A stretch of 64,000 nt of DNA from Branchipolynoe longqiensis (GCA_030323885.1 CM059193.1:71771543-71835542); one strand, 5' to 3'. Counted from the first letter of the stretch, positions 21,276 to 32,722 are shown. Translations and numbers: made by a program. The notes: generated by a model not told the origin, from the letters alone.

Positions 21276-21594
21276 ACCAGATGCGGTAACCCAATCGGTG
21301 GAGTGCAGACCTCCTGTGCGGAAGGTCGGGAATTCAATTCCCGGTCGAGTCAAACCAATGACTTCGTAAATGTATACTTGTCGCTTCCTAGCCTCGCATC
21401 TGGCATTATTAGGATAGCGCAAGGACTGCTTGGCTCAGTGACTGAGTGGAATATCAGGTCATGATGCTGGTGGCATGGTCTCCCAGTGGAGCAGCACTAT
21501 TAAGTCGCTATGAGTGCACACTGTCACACGAGTCTGTACCCGTCCTGATATGACCCTAGATGTTGCTAGGATGTAAAACAACAACAAACAAACG
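21276..21594 (+). mobile_element. SINE-A, subtype B, full length
   Basis: Head cagatgcggtaacccaatcg, B-box-like gggaattcaattcccgg, complete body with a small deletion in the tcagtgtcagg block, tail ctagatgttgctaggatgta plus AACAACAAACAAAC. Confidence 0.85.
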
Positions 21595-21734
21595 GGCGAG
21601 AGGTGCGCTAAGCGGGGTGCTGGGCTGGCGGGGCAGGCGGAGCTGGAACTACCCGGTCAGACATAATAGTCTCTGACAACCTCCACCACGAGATCATCCC
21701 CCAGCCGCCTCCACACGCACCCCAGCCGCCCCAC

Positions 21735-22470
21735 CCACTGCGCAACCACCACTGCACACCTAGACTACTGTGAACCTATTGCATGTCCCACTGCGCACCC
21801 AACACTGTGCAACGACCACTGCGCAACGACCATTGCATACCCACAATTGTATAACAACCATGGTGCAACGACCACTGCAAAACGACCACCGCGCAACCAC
21901 CACTACAACATTACCATTGCGCAACCACCACTGCACAACCACCACATCACAACCAACACTGTACCCTCACCACCCTGCAACCAGCACTGCACACTTCCAT
22001 ACCACTGCACACCCACCACTGCGCACCCAGCACTGTGCAACCATCACTTCATACCCACCATTGTACAACCACCACTATGCAACCATCACTGCATACCCAC
22101 CATTGTACAACCACCACTATGCAACCATCACTGCATACCCACCATTGTACAACCACCACTGTGCAACCATCACTGCATACCCACCATTGTACAACCACCA
22201 CTGTGCAACCATCACTGCATACCCACCATTGTGCAACCATCACTGCATACCCACCATTGTACAATCACCACTGCGCAACCATCACTGCACACAACCCTTG
22301 TACAATCACCATTGCACAACCATCACTGCATACCCACCATTGTACAACCACCACTGCGCAAGCATCACTGCACAACCACCACTGCCCAGCCACCACTACA
22401 TACCCACCCTTGTACAACCACCAATGTGCAACCATCATTGCATACCCATCATTGTACAACCACCATTGCG
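21735..22470. repeat. CAACCACCACTG-type degenerate tandem array
   Basis: About 735 bp built on units of 12-44 bp such as gcaaccatcactgcataccc and accattgtacaaccaccact. The higher-order 44-bp period is clearest at 22045-22260. The His/Pro/Thr-rich frames here (the longest 264 codons) change composition with frame and are repeat translation, not a protein. Confidence 0.9.
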
Positions 22471-22471
22471 T

Positions 22472-22806
22472 GCTGGATGCGACAACCGAATTGGTAGAGT
22501 GCTAGCCTCTCGTGTGGGAGATTGGGAGTTCGATTCCCGGTCGAGTGAAACCAATGACGTATAAAATTGATACATGTCACTTTCTAGCTTGGTGCTCTGC
22601 ATTACTAGGATAGAACAATGGCTGGTTAGTTCATTGTCAGGAGAATGTGACTGAGTGGGATATCAGGTCTTGGTGCTGTTGGCCTGGTCTCCCAATGAGG
22701 CAGCACTATAAAGTCACCATGAGCGTGCACTGTCACGAGTCGGCACCCGTCCTGATATTACCTTAGATGGTGTCAGGACATAAAACTCCAACAACCAACC
22801 AACCAT
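22472..22806 (+). mobile_element. SINE-A, subtype B, full length
   Basis: Head ctggatgcgacaaccgaatt, B-box-like gggagttcgattcccgg, complete body and CCAACAACCAACCAACC tail. It sits at the right edge of the CAACCACC array. Confidence 0.85.
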
Positions 22807-22809
22807 AAT

Positions 22810-23430
22810 TAATTATACGCTTAAATTAAAATCCCCCATGGTAAGGACCATTGCAATAATCATGTCGGATTTTGTGTGTGTGTCATTTAGAGAACAACAA
22901 AAAACCTACAAATTATGGAAGCCACATACAGAGACACAGACAGACACAAACACAGGAACAGAGAATGGCATGGGTCACATGACAAGCACATGAGTCATAC
23001 AATATAATGGTGGCGTCATGGCGTGTGACACAACCAGTCACCAGGATCAATCGATAAGGCGCAGATTACGTCTGTATCGATCTCTGCAGGCCGGGACACC
23101 ACTCATCTAAGGAACAAATATCAGAGAAACAAAACCCGCAAAAAAAACCACCACATAGCCATGCCTCTGTCATAAAAATAAGACTGGATAATAACCTAAA
23201 TATATCTGTCCCTAAAGGGAATATTTATTTGATGTATACCCATCAAGATTTTAGGCAGTGTTTGGTTTTATGCCTAGAAATATTTCTGATCAATGGTAAG
23301 GAGAGCAAAAAAAGCAACCCCAAATCACGTACTCTTAATTAAAACTGCATTCAATGAAAGCATATCATTTATTATACCCAAATTAGATATTGGTGAATTA
23401 ACTAGTAGTTTGGGATAGCATATACAGAAT
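22810..23430. other. Unassigned sequence
   Basis: It contains a short gagacacagacagacaca-like stretch at 22930-22965 and AT-rich sequence. No gene is recognised. Confidence 0.4.
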
Positions 23431-23434
23431 AATC

Positions 23435-23818
23435 AGTGAATTTCCTACCTTATTCCATTGGACACTTACTTTGAGGAAGTCATTAGGCGGGCAGGCCACG
23501 AACGGATTAGGTCAATTTCATGACCTGAATTGTCTTGCCCTTATTCCAGATACCATATATGGCCTTAATCAGGTTCTAAGACATACACACATTACTAGGT
23601 CAACTCACATCACATGACCATCGCGAGATAGTAATCCGTGTCATAGCGAGAGGACTTTTGGAATGCTTGTCAAAAGTATTATTTGTTCTTTCAGGTCAAA
23701 TTGCTCCAAAACTAGCTATTTTTCATCGAAATGACTCCGGTCTAATGATTAGGAGGTCATAACGATCAATTTGATATATTTATCTAAATAATAAGACGCA
23801 ATCGGACTATGCAACATT
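23435..23818. mobile_element. K2 element (K subfamily with a different interior)
   Basis: The interior ggacacttactttgaggaag, attaggtcaatttcatgacc and catcacatgaccatcgcgag is shared with 35450-35807 but not with ordinary K copies. The right end (caatcggactatgcaacatt) is K-like. Confidence 0.6.
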
Positions 23819-24021
23819 AATGTTGATTTATCTGTTGATGAACATGACCTGTTCTCATCATATCTTTGTCTAACATGTATCTGTTTATTCAATGAGCAGT
23901 CTGCAGGTCATCTGTACATCAGCTCCAGCGGTCATGTTGTAGCATTACATAATATTATTTTTTATAAGGGTCAGTGGGAAGATAACCATTAATGGTTACA
24001 CTGTTCCTACAATTTCTATTA

Positions 24022-24470
24022 CAGTAAAACCTCTCTATCCCGACCCCTCCACAAATCGACCACTCACCTATATCGATCGCTTTATTTGGGTCCCAAAGAT
24101 ACCATTGTTTTTTTTTGTAATTGAGGCTGTGTTTATACTGTCCATAGCATATAAGCTCGAGTACTCGGGCTTGTTTTCAATGCTGGCCAGCTGTTGAGGT
24201 GGATTTATCTTATCACACAGTAGCTGATAAGGTGTTTGATTGCCTGTATTACAGTAGCAGGTCCTTTTGCTTCTTGAGCTTCTTTTGGGAGACCTTTTTC
24301 TTCTCTACCTCTTCGCGCTTGGCAATGGCCTGTTCGCGCTCCCCAAGGATCACCTCGATATGGCAGGGGCTGCTCATGTAAGGATATTCTACCTCTCTAA
24401 ACCGACCACCTCCCTAAATGGACCACTTAAAGTCGGTCCCATGGTCGGCCGATTTAGAGAGGTTTTACTG
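24022..24470. mobile_element. P2 pogo-like element with transposase remnant
   Basis: TA then CAGTAAAACCTCTCTATCCC at the left and TTTAGAGAGGTTTTACTG then TA at the right. Subterminal blocks (tatatcgatcgctttattt, aagtcggtcccatggtcgg) match the short P2 copies. The extra interior contains the end of a reading frame on the minus strand, so this is an internally deleted relative of a coding pogo-like element. Confidence 0.8.
24249..24377 (-). pseudogene. Remnant of pogo/Tigger-like transposase C-terminus (42 codons)
   Basis: The minus-strand frame runs from an ATG at 24377 to a TAA at 24249. It begins with a short hydrophobic part (HIEVILG), then a strongly charged helix-like part with [16 protein letters not shown] and QKKLKKQK. 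Lysine/glutamate-rich coiled tails of this kind close many pogo/Tigger (DDE_1) transposases. It ends shortly before one terminus of a P2 element, where a transposase C-terminus would be expected. The DNA-binding and catalytic domains are gone. Family assignment is by composition and position only. Confidence 0.45.
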
Positions 24471-24611
24471 TATTTCTAATAGGTTAATTTATGTTTGTGT
24501 ACTATGTATGGAAATTGTGAATAACATCGAGTGTCTAAGACAAAATATGAACAGTAGCAGCCAAGCACATCCATAAGATAAATACATCAATCAATCAAAT
24601 GCTATTTACAT

Positions 24612-24975
24612 CAATGTTGCATAATCCGATGTTCTTGAGTTCCTATTATTTTCTGAAATAGATATATTAAATCAATCGCTATAATCTGCCTTACATTAGC
24701 TTGAAATAACTGATTTAAAATGGCTAACATTGAACGTATTTGAAGTGCAACCAGACAAAATTAATTCTGGTCTGAATTTTTCTTTTTAAACTGACTCAAT
24801 TAGGTTTCAGCAGTACTTGCTTCTAGTCAATTGACTTGGCATTCCCTTCTATGCACAACCGATACTTAATAAGTGGGCCAAAATCAAAGTTGGACATATA
24901 GGTTCGCATCTAGATGAGTTTTTATTTTTTTTGCTTTTGAATTTTTTGTTTAAATTGATGCTTTTATCCGCATTT
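24612..24975. mobile_element. K element, diverged
   Basis: It starts gttgcataatccgatgttct, with interior blocks aaaatggctaacattgaacg and attcccttctatgcacaa. The distal end fades at tgatgcttttatccg. Confidence 0.65.
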
Positions 24976-24999
24976 TCAATTATAAAATATTTCGTAACC

Positions 25000-25748
25000 A
25001 TAGACTACATCACCATTCCAGCGGCGCGGTGCATTGTGGGATGCGTGGAAGAAAAACAAACCCGCGAGAAGCACATGGTACATGCTAATACACTGGGTGC
25101 AGCTATGAAATGTGCTAGTTTCAGCTTATGTCAGCTCTTGTTTGAAACATAGAATACCAACTAAAAAAATGTATATAATAAATTACGATATTAATCTTTT
25201 ATCGAGCATTGCATTTACATCAATATAATCAGCACATCTTATGCCATGTGCATTTAGATTCATACAAATCTGGGCACTCAGACTAGTGTTAGAGCCATAG
25301 CCAGATTCAGTTTTACTTATTTTATTAATGTTTTTATTTATATCCTATGGTTAATGACATATGTAGAACTAGAAAATGAGTAGGGTTAATCAGATCTTGG
25401 TTATATAATTCTCTGAAACAAGTGTATGTTCACACATTTGTTATTTTATTATTTAGAACAAGAATTAATAATGGTGATGTGGATATCAGCATTATAGTGA
25501 CTGATTGTTTTGTGTGGAATTGAATGTTTCTTAGCTCAAAACTTTAACTATGGCTAGTTTTGTCTTACCTATATTCATCAGATCAGTGTATTGCATGTGT
25601 GCATACATGTTTATGCCAAATTGTTATGTATTTCTATTCATTTTGAATAAAATCGAAGTTTTGCCCTACGCGTATCGGCCAGATGCATTTGCTTTGCTGC
25701 CAACGCCGTTTTCAGCACATGCGCAGTCGAAACGGTGATCTCGTCTAT
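25000..25748. mobile_element. T-family element, full length
   Basis: ATAGACTACATCACCATTCC at one end and the complementary GAAACGGTGATCTCGTCTAT at the other. It shares gcggtgcattgtgggatgcg and ttttcagcacatgcgcagtc with the inverted copy at 13706-14457. Non-autonomous; no transposase frame. Confidence 0.8.
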
Positions 25749-25847
25749 TTCCCCCCTCCTTTATCCCTAGACACTTTCCCACCTGGGAGCCCATTAGCTA
25801 CTCACTGACAATGTTGGCATCCTTACTACAACCATACACTACCGGAT

Positions 25848-26173
25848 GCAGTGGTCGAATTGGCAGAACACAGGACTCCCATGCAGGAGATCGGGAGTTC
25901 GATTCCCAGCCGAGTCAAACCAATGACTTAGAAAATTGATACTCTTCGCTTCCAAGCCTGGCATTCGGCATTAACAGGATAAGGCAAGGACTGGTTAGCT
26001 CAGTGTCAGGATAATGTGACTGCGTGGGATATTGGGTTATGGTGCTGGCGGACTGATTTCCTTCCCAGTGGGGTAGCACTATAAAGTTGCTATGAGTGCG
26101 CACTGTCACAAGTCAGTACCCATCTTGATATGACCTTAGATGTTCCCAGGACGTAAAATTCCAACAACCAACC
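25848..26173 (+). mobile_element. SINE-A, subtype B, full length
   Basis: Head ccggatgcagtggtcgaatt, B-box-like gggagttcgattcccagc, complete body with a ttcc duplication near 26060, tail AAAATTCCAACAACCAACC. Confidence 0.85.
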
Positions 26174-26184
26174 GACTACTACAA

Positions 26185-26460
26185 GCGGACACAGCCGCCC
26201 TGCCCCGCCGCGCCCCGCCCCGCCCCGCCCATTGACCGCCCGCCCCGCCCCTCCCCGCCCATTGACCGCCCCGCCCCGCCCCGCGTCCTCTCACCACGTG
26301 ATACGCTCGGGCAGTCTCTGATGGGACCGCTCATGTACCTGTCCACGTGACCGCCCCGCGTCCCATCCCACCGGGCGGCGTCACCTGCTCAAGGTGTCAC
26401 ACCTGTCCACCAGGTGTCACCCCGCGCCTTCACACCGCTAAGCTCACACACTACCTCGCA
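26185..26460. promoter_or_regulatory. GC-box rich CpG island with E-boxes
   Basis: Repeated CCCCGCCCC/CGCCCCGCCC boxes (Sp1/KLF-type GC boxes), gcccattgaccgcc twice, and CACGTG twice (in caccacgtgat and tccacgtgacc). CpG density is far above the AT-rich surroundings. The GC boxes are partly tandem, so a GC-rich minisatellite is an alternative. No adjacent exon is identified. Confidence 0.35.
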
Positions 26461-26463
26461 CCC

Positions 26464-27362
26464 TTAGAGAGCTGTGTGGGAAGGGGTAGGGGCAGGCGCA
26501 GGGGCAGGTGTAGGTGTAGGGGCAGGTGTAGGTGTAGGGCAGGGGCAGAGCAGAAAGTGGGCAAGGGGTATGGGCAGGGAGAGGTGTAGGGATAGAGGGA
26601 GGGATAGAGGTATAGATATAGGTAGGGATAGTGGTAGGGGTAGAGGTAGGGATAGAGGTAGGGATAGAGGTAGGGATCGTGGTATGGATAGAAGTAGGGA
26701 TAGAGGTAGAGGTATGGATAGAGTTAGGGATAGGAGTAGATCCATACCCCTATCATTATAGGGGTATGGATAGAGGGAGGGATAGTGGTATGGATAGAGG
26801 TAGGGATAGAGGTAGGGATAGTGGTAGGGATAGAGGTAGAGGTATGGATTTAGGTATGGATAGAGGTATGTATAGAGGTATGGATAGAGCTAGGGATAGA
26901 GGTAGGGATAGTGGTAGGGATAGATGTAGGGGTATGGATAGAGGTATGGATAGAGGTAGGGGTATGGATAGAGGTAGGTTTAGAGGTAGAGGTTTGGATA
27001 GAGGTATGGATACAGGTAGGGATATAAGTAGGCATAGAGGTAGGGATAGTGGTAGGGATAGAGGTAGACGTATGGATAGAGGTATGGATATAGGTAGGGA
27101 TAGAGGTAGGGAGAGGTAGATGTATGGATAGAGGTAGGGATAGAAATAAAAGTAAGGATAGCGGTATGGATAGAGGTAGGGATAGTGATAGAGGTTTGAA
27201 TAGAGGTAGGGATAGGGGTAGAGGCATGTGTAGAGGTAGGGATAGTGGTCGAGGTAGAGGTAGGGATATAGGTAGGGATAGAGGTAGGGATAGGGGTAGG
27301 GATAGAGGTAGGGATAGAGGTAGGGATAGGGGTAGGGATAGGGGTAGGGATAGGAGTATAAG
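26464..27362. repeat. 12-bp minisatellite (GGGATAGAGGTA)n
   Basis: About 900 bp of imperfect 12-bp repeats with GGTATGGATAGA variants. A short inverted piece (ccatacccctatcattatag) sits at 26731-26750. Frames give Asp-Arg-Gly-Arg repeats on the plus strand and Leu-Ser-Leu-Pro or Ile-His-Thr-Ser repeats on the minus strand. Both are repeat translation. Confidence 0.95.
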
Positions 27363-27477
27363 GGATTGGTTCTTCGTACGGCAGGTACTAAGTGTTACAC
27401 AATACACGTTTTACTAGATATATACATTTCTAATATTTTAGAGTGTCAACAAAAAGTCTCATCTTGCTTAAACTTAA

Positions 27478-27754
27478 AGCTGCATAATCCGATGAAAATA
27501 TCAAATTTTCAAAACCAAAGCAACACACATAGAGACAATTTAATAGAACATGTTACTGCAGATTCGTATGCGGTCAAAGTTTTGCTCTGCTTGCCAACAT
27601 TAATTTGGCATGTTTGCACTTCAAATATCTAAACAAAATTAGCCATTTAAAATAAAAGTTACTTCAAACTAAAGTTAGGTAGATTATAACGTTCAGCCTA
27701 ATACATTTATCTTTAAAAAATGACAGAAACTCAAAACCATCGGACTGTGCAACT
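27478..27754. mobile_element. K element, internally shortened
   Basis: TTAA flanks at 27474-27477 and 27755-27758. Ends AGCTGCATAATCCGATG and CATCGGACTGTGCAACT. About 75 bp is missing from the interior after caaagcaac. Confidence 0.8.
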
Positions 27755-27847
27755 TTAAGGAGTAAGTAGGATACATATGTGACTTTTACGTTACATTTCC
27801 CATTTCTGCAATTTTCAAATAAAAACTTTTAAAACTCCAAAATTGTA

Positions 27848-27948
27848 TTAATATATATATAATATATAGATATATTATATATAATATATCAGAAATATAT
27901 ATAGGTATATATAGTTATATATAGTTATATATAATAGATATAGCTAAA
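27848..27948. repeat. AT-rich palindromic TATATA sequence
   Basis: Alternating tatatat and ataatatata tracts able to form hairpins; the P1 element follows directly. Confidence 0.8.
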
Positions 27949-27950
27949 TA

Positions 27951-28441
27951 CAGTATAACCCCGTTAAACCAAGCTCGGTTAAACCAAATGATCGGTTAAT
28001 CCAAACTTTTTTCAGCGGCCTGGGAAACTACTACCATTTATCATTTTTAAAAGTTGGTTAAACCAAAGTTGGTTAATCCAAACAAAATTGTCGGGCTCCA
28101 GGCCACTCAGGTATGGTTAAACCAAACTTTCATGTGGTTATAAGGTCATCTGAGATCCCACTGACTTTTTTTATCTGATAAATGGTACTATTTTGCCGGG
28201 CCACCGAATAAAGTTTGGATTAACCGATCGCTTGGTTTAACTGAGCTTTGGTTTAACGGGTTTATACTGTACATACATTAAAAAAACAATTATCAAAGTG
28301 TCCACATACATTGTATATTACATGTGCAATACACTCCTACTCAAAGTCAAAGTTAAAACTAAAGCTTGGTTAAACCAATGATCGGTTAATCCAAACAAAT
28401 TTCTAGGGTCCCTTCTAGTTTGGTTTAACGGGGTTATACTG
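27951..28441. mobile_element. P1 pogo-like composite element, full length
   Basis: CAGTATAACCCCGTTAAACC after TA, inner right end at about 28258-28270, second right end GGGGTTATACTG before TA. Organisation is identical to 4464-4969. Confidence 0.85.
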
Positions 28442-28702
28442 TATATGGTCCCCTAAGATTTCTTGCCAGTCCATTTGAAAGTTTTCAAATTGTAATATTA
28501 ATAGACATGCCGGAATTTGGGGGTGAGTGGTGTAGGAACTTCGCCATTTTCAAACTGCACACTTACACTTAACTGGTGCTAGGGTGCATATCGGCAATTA
28601 CTCTCGCCAAAGAGGAGGTCCTGTGCCCTGTGCCCTCGGTGAGCCTGCCTCCACCTCACATCTTCCGCAAGGTCCACAGGGAAAGTGCCAACCACATGGA
28701 GG

Positions 28703-29038
28703 TTGGTTGTTTGGTTGTTGGAGTTTTACATCCTAGCAACACCTAAGACCATATCAGGATGGGTAATGACTTGTGACAGTGCACACTCATGGCACCTTTA
28801 TAGTGCTGCCCCACTGGGAGACCAGGAGGCCAGCACCATGACCTGATATCACCCTCAGTCACATTATCCTGACACTGAGCCAACCAGTCCTTGCCCTATC
28901 CTATTAATGCCGAGCGCCTGGCTAGGAAGCGACAAGTATCAATTTTATAAGTGATTGGTTTGACTCTACTGGGAACCAAACTCCCGATCTCCCACACGCG
29001 AGGCCCGAGCTCTCATGATATGGTCACCGTGCCCGGTC
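28703..29038 (-). mobile_element. SINE-A, subtype B, full length
   Basis: Tail ggttgtttggttgttggagt, complete body, B-box-like region (gaaccaaactcccgatctcc) and head with a small rearrangement (ctctcatgatatggtcaccg). Confidence 0.85.
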
Positions 29039-29139
29039 AAAAGCCTGAGACAGGAAAACAAGCAGAGACAAATGTAGACAGACAGAGACAGACACAGCAA
29101 AGTTACAACCTGTCTTCTCTTTCCCTATCACATTGCCTC

Positions 29140-29317
29140 TATTAGTATTAGGCGGGACCCTGAAAGTGCAAGCCGGAACTGTTCACCACACCCCAGCTGA
29201 GCCCTGCTGTGTCACGCAGTTCTCTCAGCGTCAGTCTCTTGTGCACAAGTCACGTGCGGACACGTCACGTGACGACGTCATGTCGAGACATGTGTGTGAG
29301 CGGGGAGACCGGTAAGT
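29140..29317 (+). promoter_or_regulatory. E-box/CRE cluster followed by a splice-donor-like site
   Basis: GTCACGTGCG at 29249, a perfect palindromic GTCACGTGAC at 29264-29273 and a CRE-like GACGTCAT at 29274-29281 lie within 33 bp. They are followed by GACCGGTAAGTAG, a good splice donor (GTAAGT at 29312). This fits a promoter with a short first exon on the plus strand. No transcript evidence is available. Confidence 0.3.
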
Positions 29318-29439
29318 AGTTGCGCAAACACCGGCTCCCCTGTCCCGGGCAATGCCCAGCGCTGCTAAGTCAACATGCCTTCATCAGGATGCAATTCACA
29401 CAAGACAGCGACAATTTGACACCGAAACCGCATATGAGT

Positions 29440-29980
29440 TTAAAGTTGGATTTATTTTCTTTTTGAGTCAGTAGTAAGCACATGTCAATTTTAGTAAGCA
29501 CATATTAAGTTCAACAGGATAAGCACAGTAAGGTAAGTCAATGAGTTATGCGCAAAGAGGTCAATAAGCTTTAACCCTATGCCCTATATAGTCTTTTAGC
29601 AGGGGTGGGTGGGATGGCAGTTCAGAGCCAGCTAGTGTCCTCCTGTGGCCATGTCGAAGTGAGCTCTCTGCTGCTGAGACGGGCCTTATATAGGCGCGCC
29701 TTGGCGGTTGGTTCGAGCTGTCGACCGCAGAGGGCAGGTCAGTAAGACAGAGTTAGCATCTCGAAGTATTTATGTATCAAATACGAATAACCAGACGGCG
29801 CTGCCGCAGAAGTCATAAAGAAGTACCGCCGTAAGTAGATAGGTGGCAGCACAAGTATTTAACCTTAAGGCTACGAAGCTATGGCAGCGATCGAAATGCC
29901 AAATTACCCGTGTTGCTTAGCATCACGAACAATTTGAACCGCTGAATAAGTAAAAGGGGGAATTTTTCAACTGCGTGTAA
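29440..29980 (-). other. Unassigned region with TATA-like and poly-A-like signals
   Basis: On the minus strand a TATA-like cctatataaggcccg lies near 29688-29702 and an AATAAA near 29450-29456, about 240 bp downstream. This spacing resembles the U3-R-U5 order of an LTR, but I could not find clear TG...CA ends or a target duplication. Treat as an open candidate. Confidence 0.2.
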
Positions 29981-30009
29981 ATTAGGTTCCCCACATTCCA
30001 CTCGCTCCT

Positions 30010-30182
30010 TTTCCTATCCCAGTAATGCCGAGCACTAGGCTAGGTCGTGACAAGTATACAATTTTTTTAGATCGTGACAAGTATAATTTTTTTAAGTCAT
30101 ACCATTTGGTTTGACTCGGCTGGGTATATTGAATCAACGACCTGCCACCTGGGAAGCAGGCGCTCAACTCATTCAGCCACCG
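30010..30182 (-). mobile_element. SINE-A, 5' half, subtype A
   Basis: The head and B-box are recognisable (ctcaactcattcagccaccg on the plus strand). The segment atcgtgacaagtata is duplicated near 30045-30085. Confidence 0.65.
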
Positions 30183-30429
30183 GTAGGTGTGGCGTCTTGG
30201 TTCGAGTGTAGAGAGAAAATGTGCCAGTGGTTGCTAGTCCAACTTCGTCATTACCTAATATCCTGAATATAATTATAAAGGAACTAATACAAGTAATAGA
30301 CCTTTTTCGCAGGGCATGCGCATTCAGATGAAACTCAGGTTATCCTGGAAGCGAGTACACAGTTTGTAAAGCATTATTTATTTCATGCAATGATCATTGA
30401 CCCTCCCCTATGCATAATAACATATTTAA

Positions 30430-30777
30430 AGCTGCATAGTCTGATGAAAATATCAAATTTTCAAAACCAAAACAATTATCTAAAATTTGATTCTACATCT
30501 CTAACTTAGATACTGGTGCACTTATTAAACATTTGTCACCACACAGAAAGGAATACCGAGGCAATTGAATAGAACCTGTTACTGCAGAAGCCTATGGGGT
30601 CAGAGTTTTGACAAGCTTGCCAAAATTAATTTTGCATGGTTGCATTTCAAATATTTCAAAAGTTAGCCACTTAAAATAAAAGTTACGTCAAGCTAAAGTA
30701 AGGTACATAATAACGATCAACCTAATGTATTTATCTAAAAAAAAATCAGAAACTCAAAACCATTGGACTATGCAACT
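30430..30777. mobile_element. K element, complete
   Basis: TTAA flanks (30426-30429, 30778-30781). Ends AGCTGCATAGTCTGATG and CATTGGACTATGCAACT. Confidence 0.85.
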
Positions 30778-30887
30778 TTAAACATTAAGATAAAAACGTG
30801 ATCCTTAGTCTGTGGTGTATATGCTTCGCGGTCAGGAAAAAAAACCACACGGGCAACTAGTAAAGTACTAGTAATTGACATTAGTAA

Positions 30888-31301
30888 AGGCTCTGTCACA
30901 CCTCACCGGATTGGGGAAAAAGGAAAGAAACTGAACAAAGTCCGTTGATATCTGGCAAAATCCGGTTTGGGTCTGTCCATATCCATTGATATCCTATGAT
31001 ATCCAGCCCGATCCGTTACAAGTTTTGAGCATGCACAAAACTTGTAACAGATTTCGCTGGACTGACCTATGCGGTTATTATCCGTTACCATCTGTTCCCG
31101 TCCGTTACATATCCATTACACGTCAGTTGCCATTGTTATAGTTATTTTTGTATTCTGCATGGTCCGTTGATCATTAGATACGTTATCAACCGTTACCATC
31201 CATTACATAATCGATACATTTCAAATCCGAATAACACGGGACTAGAATATTCTTTGTCCGGTTCTGTCTGTTGCTCAATCCGCCATAGTGTGACAGGCAC
31301 T
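30888..31301. mobile_element. H-class element, TCCGTTA subtype
   Basis: Ends AGGCTCTGTCACACC and ATAGTGTGACAGGCACT, flanked by TAA and TTA. The interior is made of ccgttaccatccgttac-like and gatatccattgatatcc-like words. No gene. Confidence 0.8.
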
Positions 31302-31389
31302 TTACTGCTGACATAATGAGTTCTAAATCTAGATTTATTTATTTCTAAATGAACACAATGTCAACATTGGCAAAAGAACTTTTCATTGT

Positions 31390-32075
31390 GCCAGTGGTCT
31401 GGTCTCCCGGTGGGGCAGCACTATATAAAGTCACCATGAGCGCGCACTTTCACAAGTCGGTGCCCGTCGTGATATGACCTTAGATGTTGCTAGTGCTTTA
31501 GACCGAACGACAAAAAAACATACCAAGAGATCCAATCCAGCTCCTGCTATCACATCGTCACCCCCCCCCCCTCCCCCCCATCCCCAACGTCCTACTTTCA
31601 ACTTTCACCGGGCGCGGGGGCCAAATCGATAGAGCGCGTGCCTCGCATGTGGGAGATCGGGAGTTCGGTTCCCAGTCGAGTCAAGCCAATGCCTTATAAA
31701 AATTGATACTTGTCGTTTCCTAGCCTGGCGCTTGGCACAAATAGGATATGACACCGACTGATTAGCTCAGTATCAGGATAATTTTAGTGTGTCGGATATC
31801 GGATCATGGTGCCGGTGGCCTGGTCTCCCAGTCGGGAAGCACTATATAGTCACGCTCTGTCACACGACAGTGCCCGTCGTCAGTGGGGCATAAATGTGCA
31901 CTGTCACAAGTCGGTACGCATCCTGATATGACCTTAGATGTTGCTAGTGTTTTAAACTAAACCCCAGCAAACAAAACATACCAAGAGACCCAACCTCGCT
32001 CCTGCTATCAGTGACACATAACCCCCCCCCCCCTCCCCGCCGTCCCTCCCTACTACTACACCTCCATTCACCACT
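31390..32075 (+). mobile_element. SINE-A copies in a local tandem duplication
   Basis: A partial copy (31390-31525), then a near full-length subtype B copy (31607-31975; head caccgggcgcgggggccaaa). Both end with the unusual tail tagtgctttagac / tagtgttttaaac followed by acataccaagaga, ctcctgctatca and a poly-C tract. Sharing of flanking sequence shows that one copy arose by local duplication, not by a separate insertion. Confidence 0.75.
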
Positions 32076-32135
32076 GTCAGATATCACACACAGATATCAC
32101 ACACAGATATCACACACAGCTCCTCCCACCCTGAC

Positions 32136-32463
32136 AGACGGGATGGCCGAATGAGTTAGAGCGTCTGTCTCCCGTACTGGTAGATCGTGGGGTTGTGGGT
32201 TCCAACCCTGGTCGAGTCAAACCAATGACTTAAAAATTGATACTTGTCGCTTCCTAGCCAGGCACTCGGCATTATTAGGATAGTGCAAGGACTGGTTGGC
32301 TCAGTGTCAGAATCATGTGACTGAGTGGGATATCAGGTCATGGATCCCAGTGGGACATCACTATAAAAGTCGACATGGGTGCGCACTGTCACAAGTCAGT
32401 ACCGGTCCTGATATGACCTTAGATGTTGATAGGACGTAAAACAACAACAAACAAACAAACAAA
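32136..32463 (+). mobile_element. SINE-A, subtype A, full length
   Basis: Head cagacgggatggccgaatga, B-box-like gtgggttccaaccctgg, body with a short deletion after atcaggtcatgg, tail taggacgtaaaacaacaac plus AAAC repeats. Confidence 0.85.
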
Positions 32464-32722
32464 CCCACCCTGACACAGATCCACGTGTTGGCCGCCTCTC
32501 TCTCACCTCAAACCCCAAACTCCAATGTGCCCTCCCTAATTCCGGAATGTCACGTATAAATTCTCAATATTATTCACATGAGCTTCTACAGGGGAGGAGC
32601 CCCCGCCCCCACCGCCCCCCACTGCACACACCCTGCAGTGGCCATGTTAGATACAAGTGTCACCGCTGGAGGGAGCCTGTGTTACTAACAGAACCCACAC
32701 AAGTTGACTCAATATATTAAAG

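Noticed and set aside
21770..22564. 264-codon open frame, His/Pro/Thr-rich
   Set aside because: It lies in a tandem CAACCACC array, is open in several frames at once and runs on into a SINE-A head.
26464..27407. Open frames of 93-185 codons, RGRD-rich and LSLP/IHTS-rich
   Set aside because: Produced by a 12-bp minisatellite whose length is a multiple of three.
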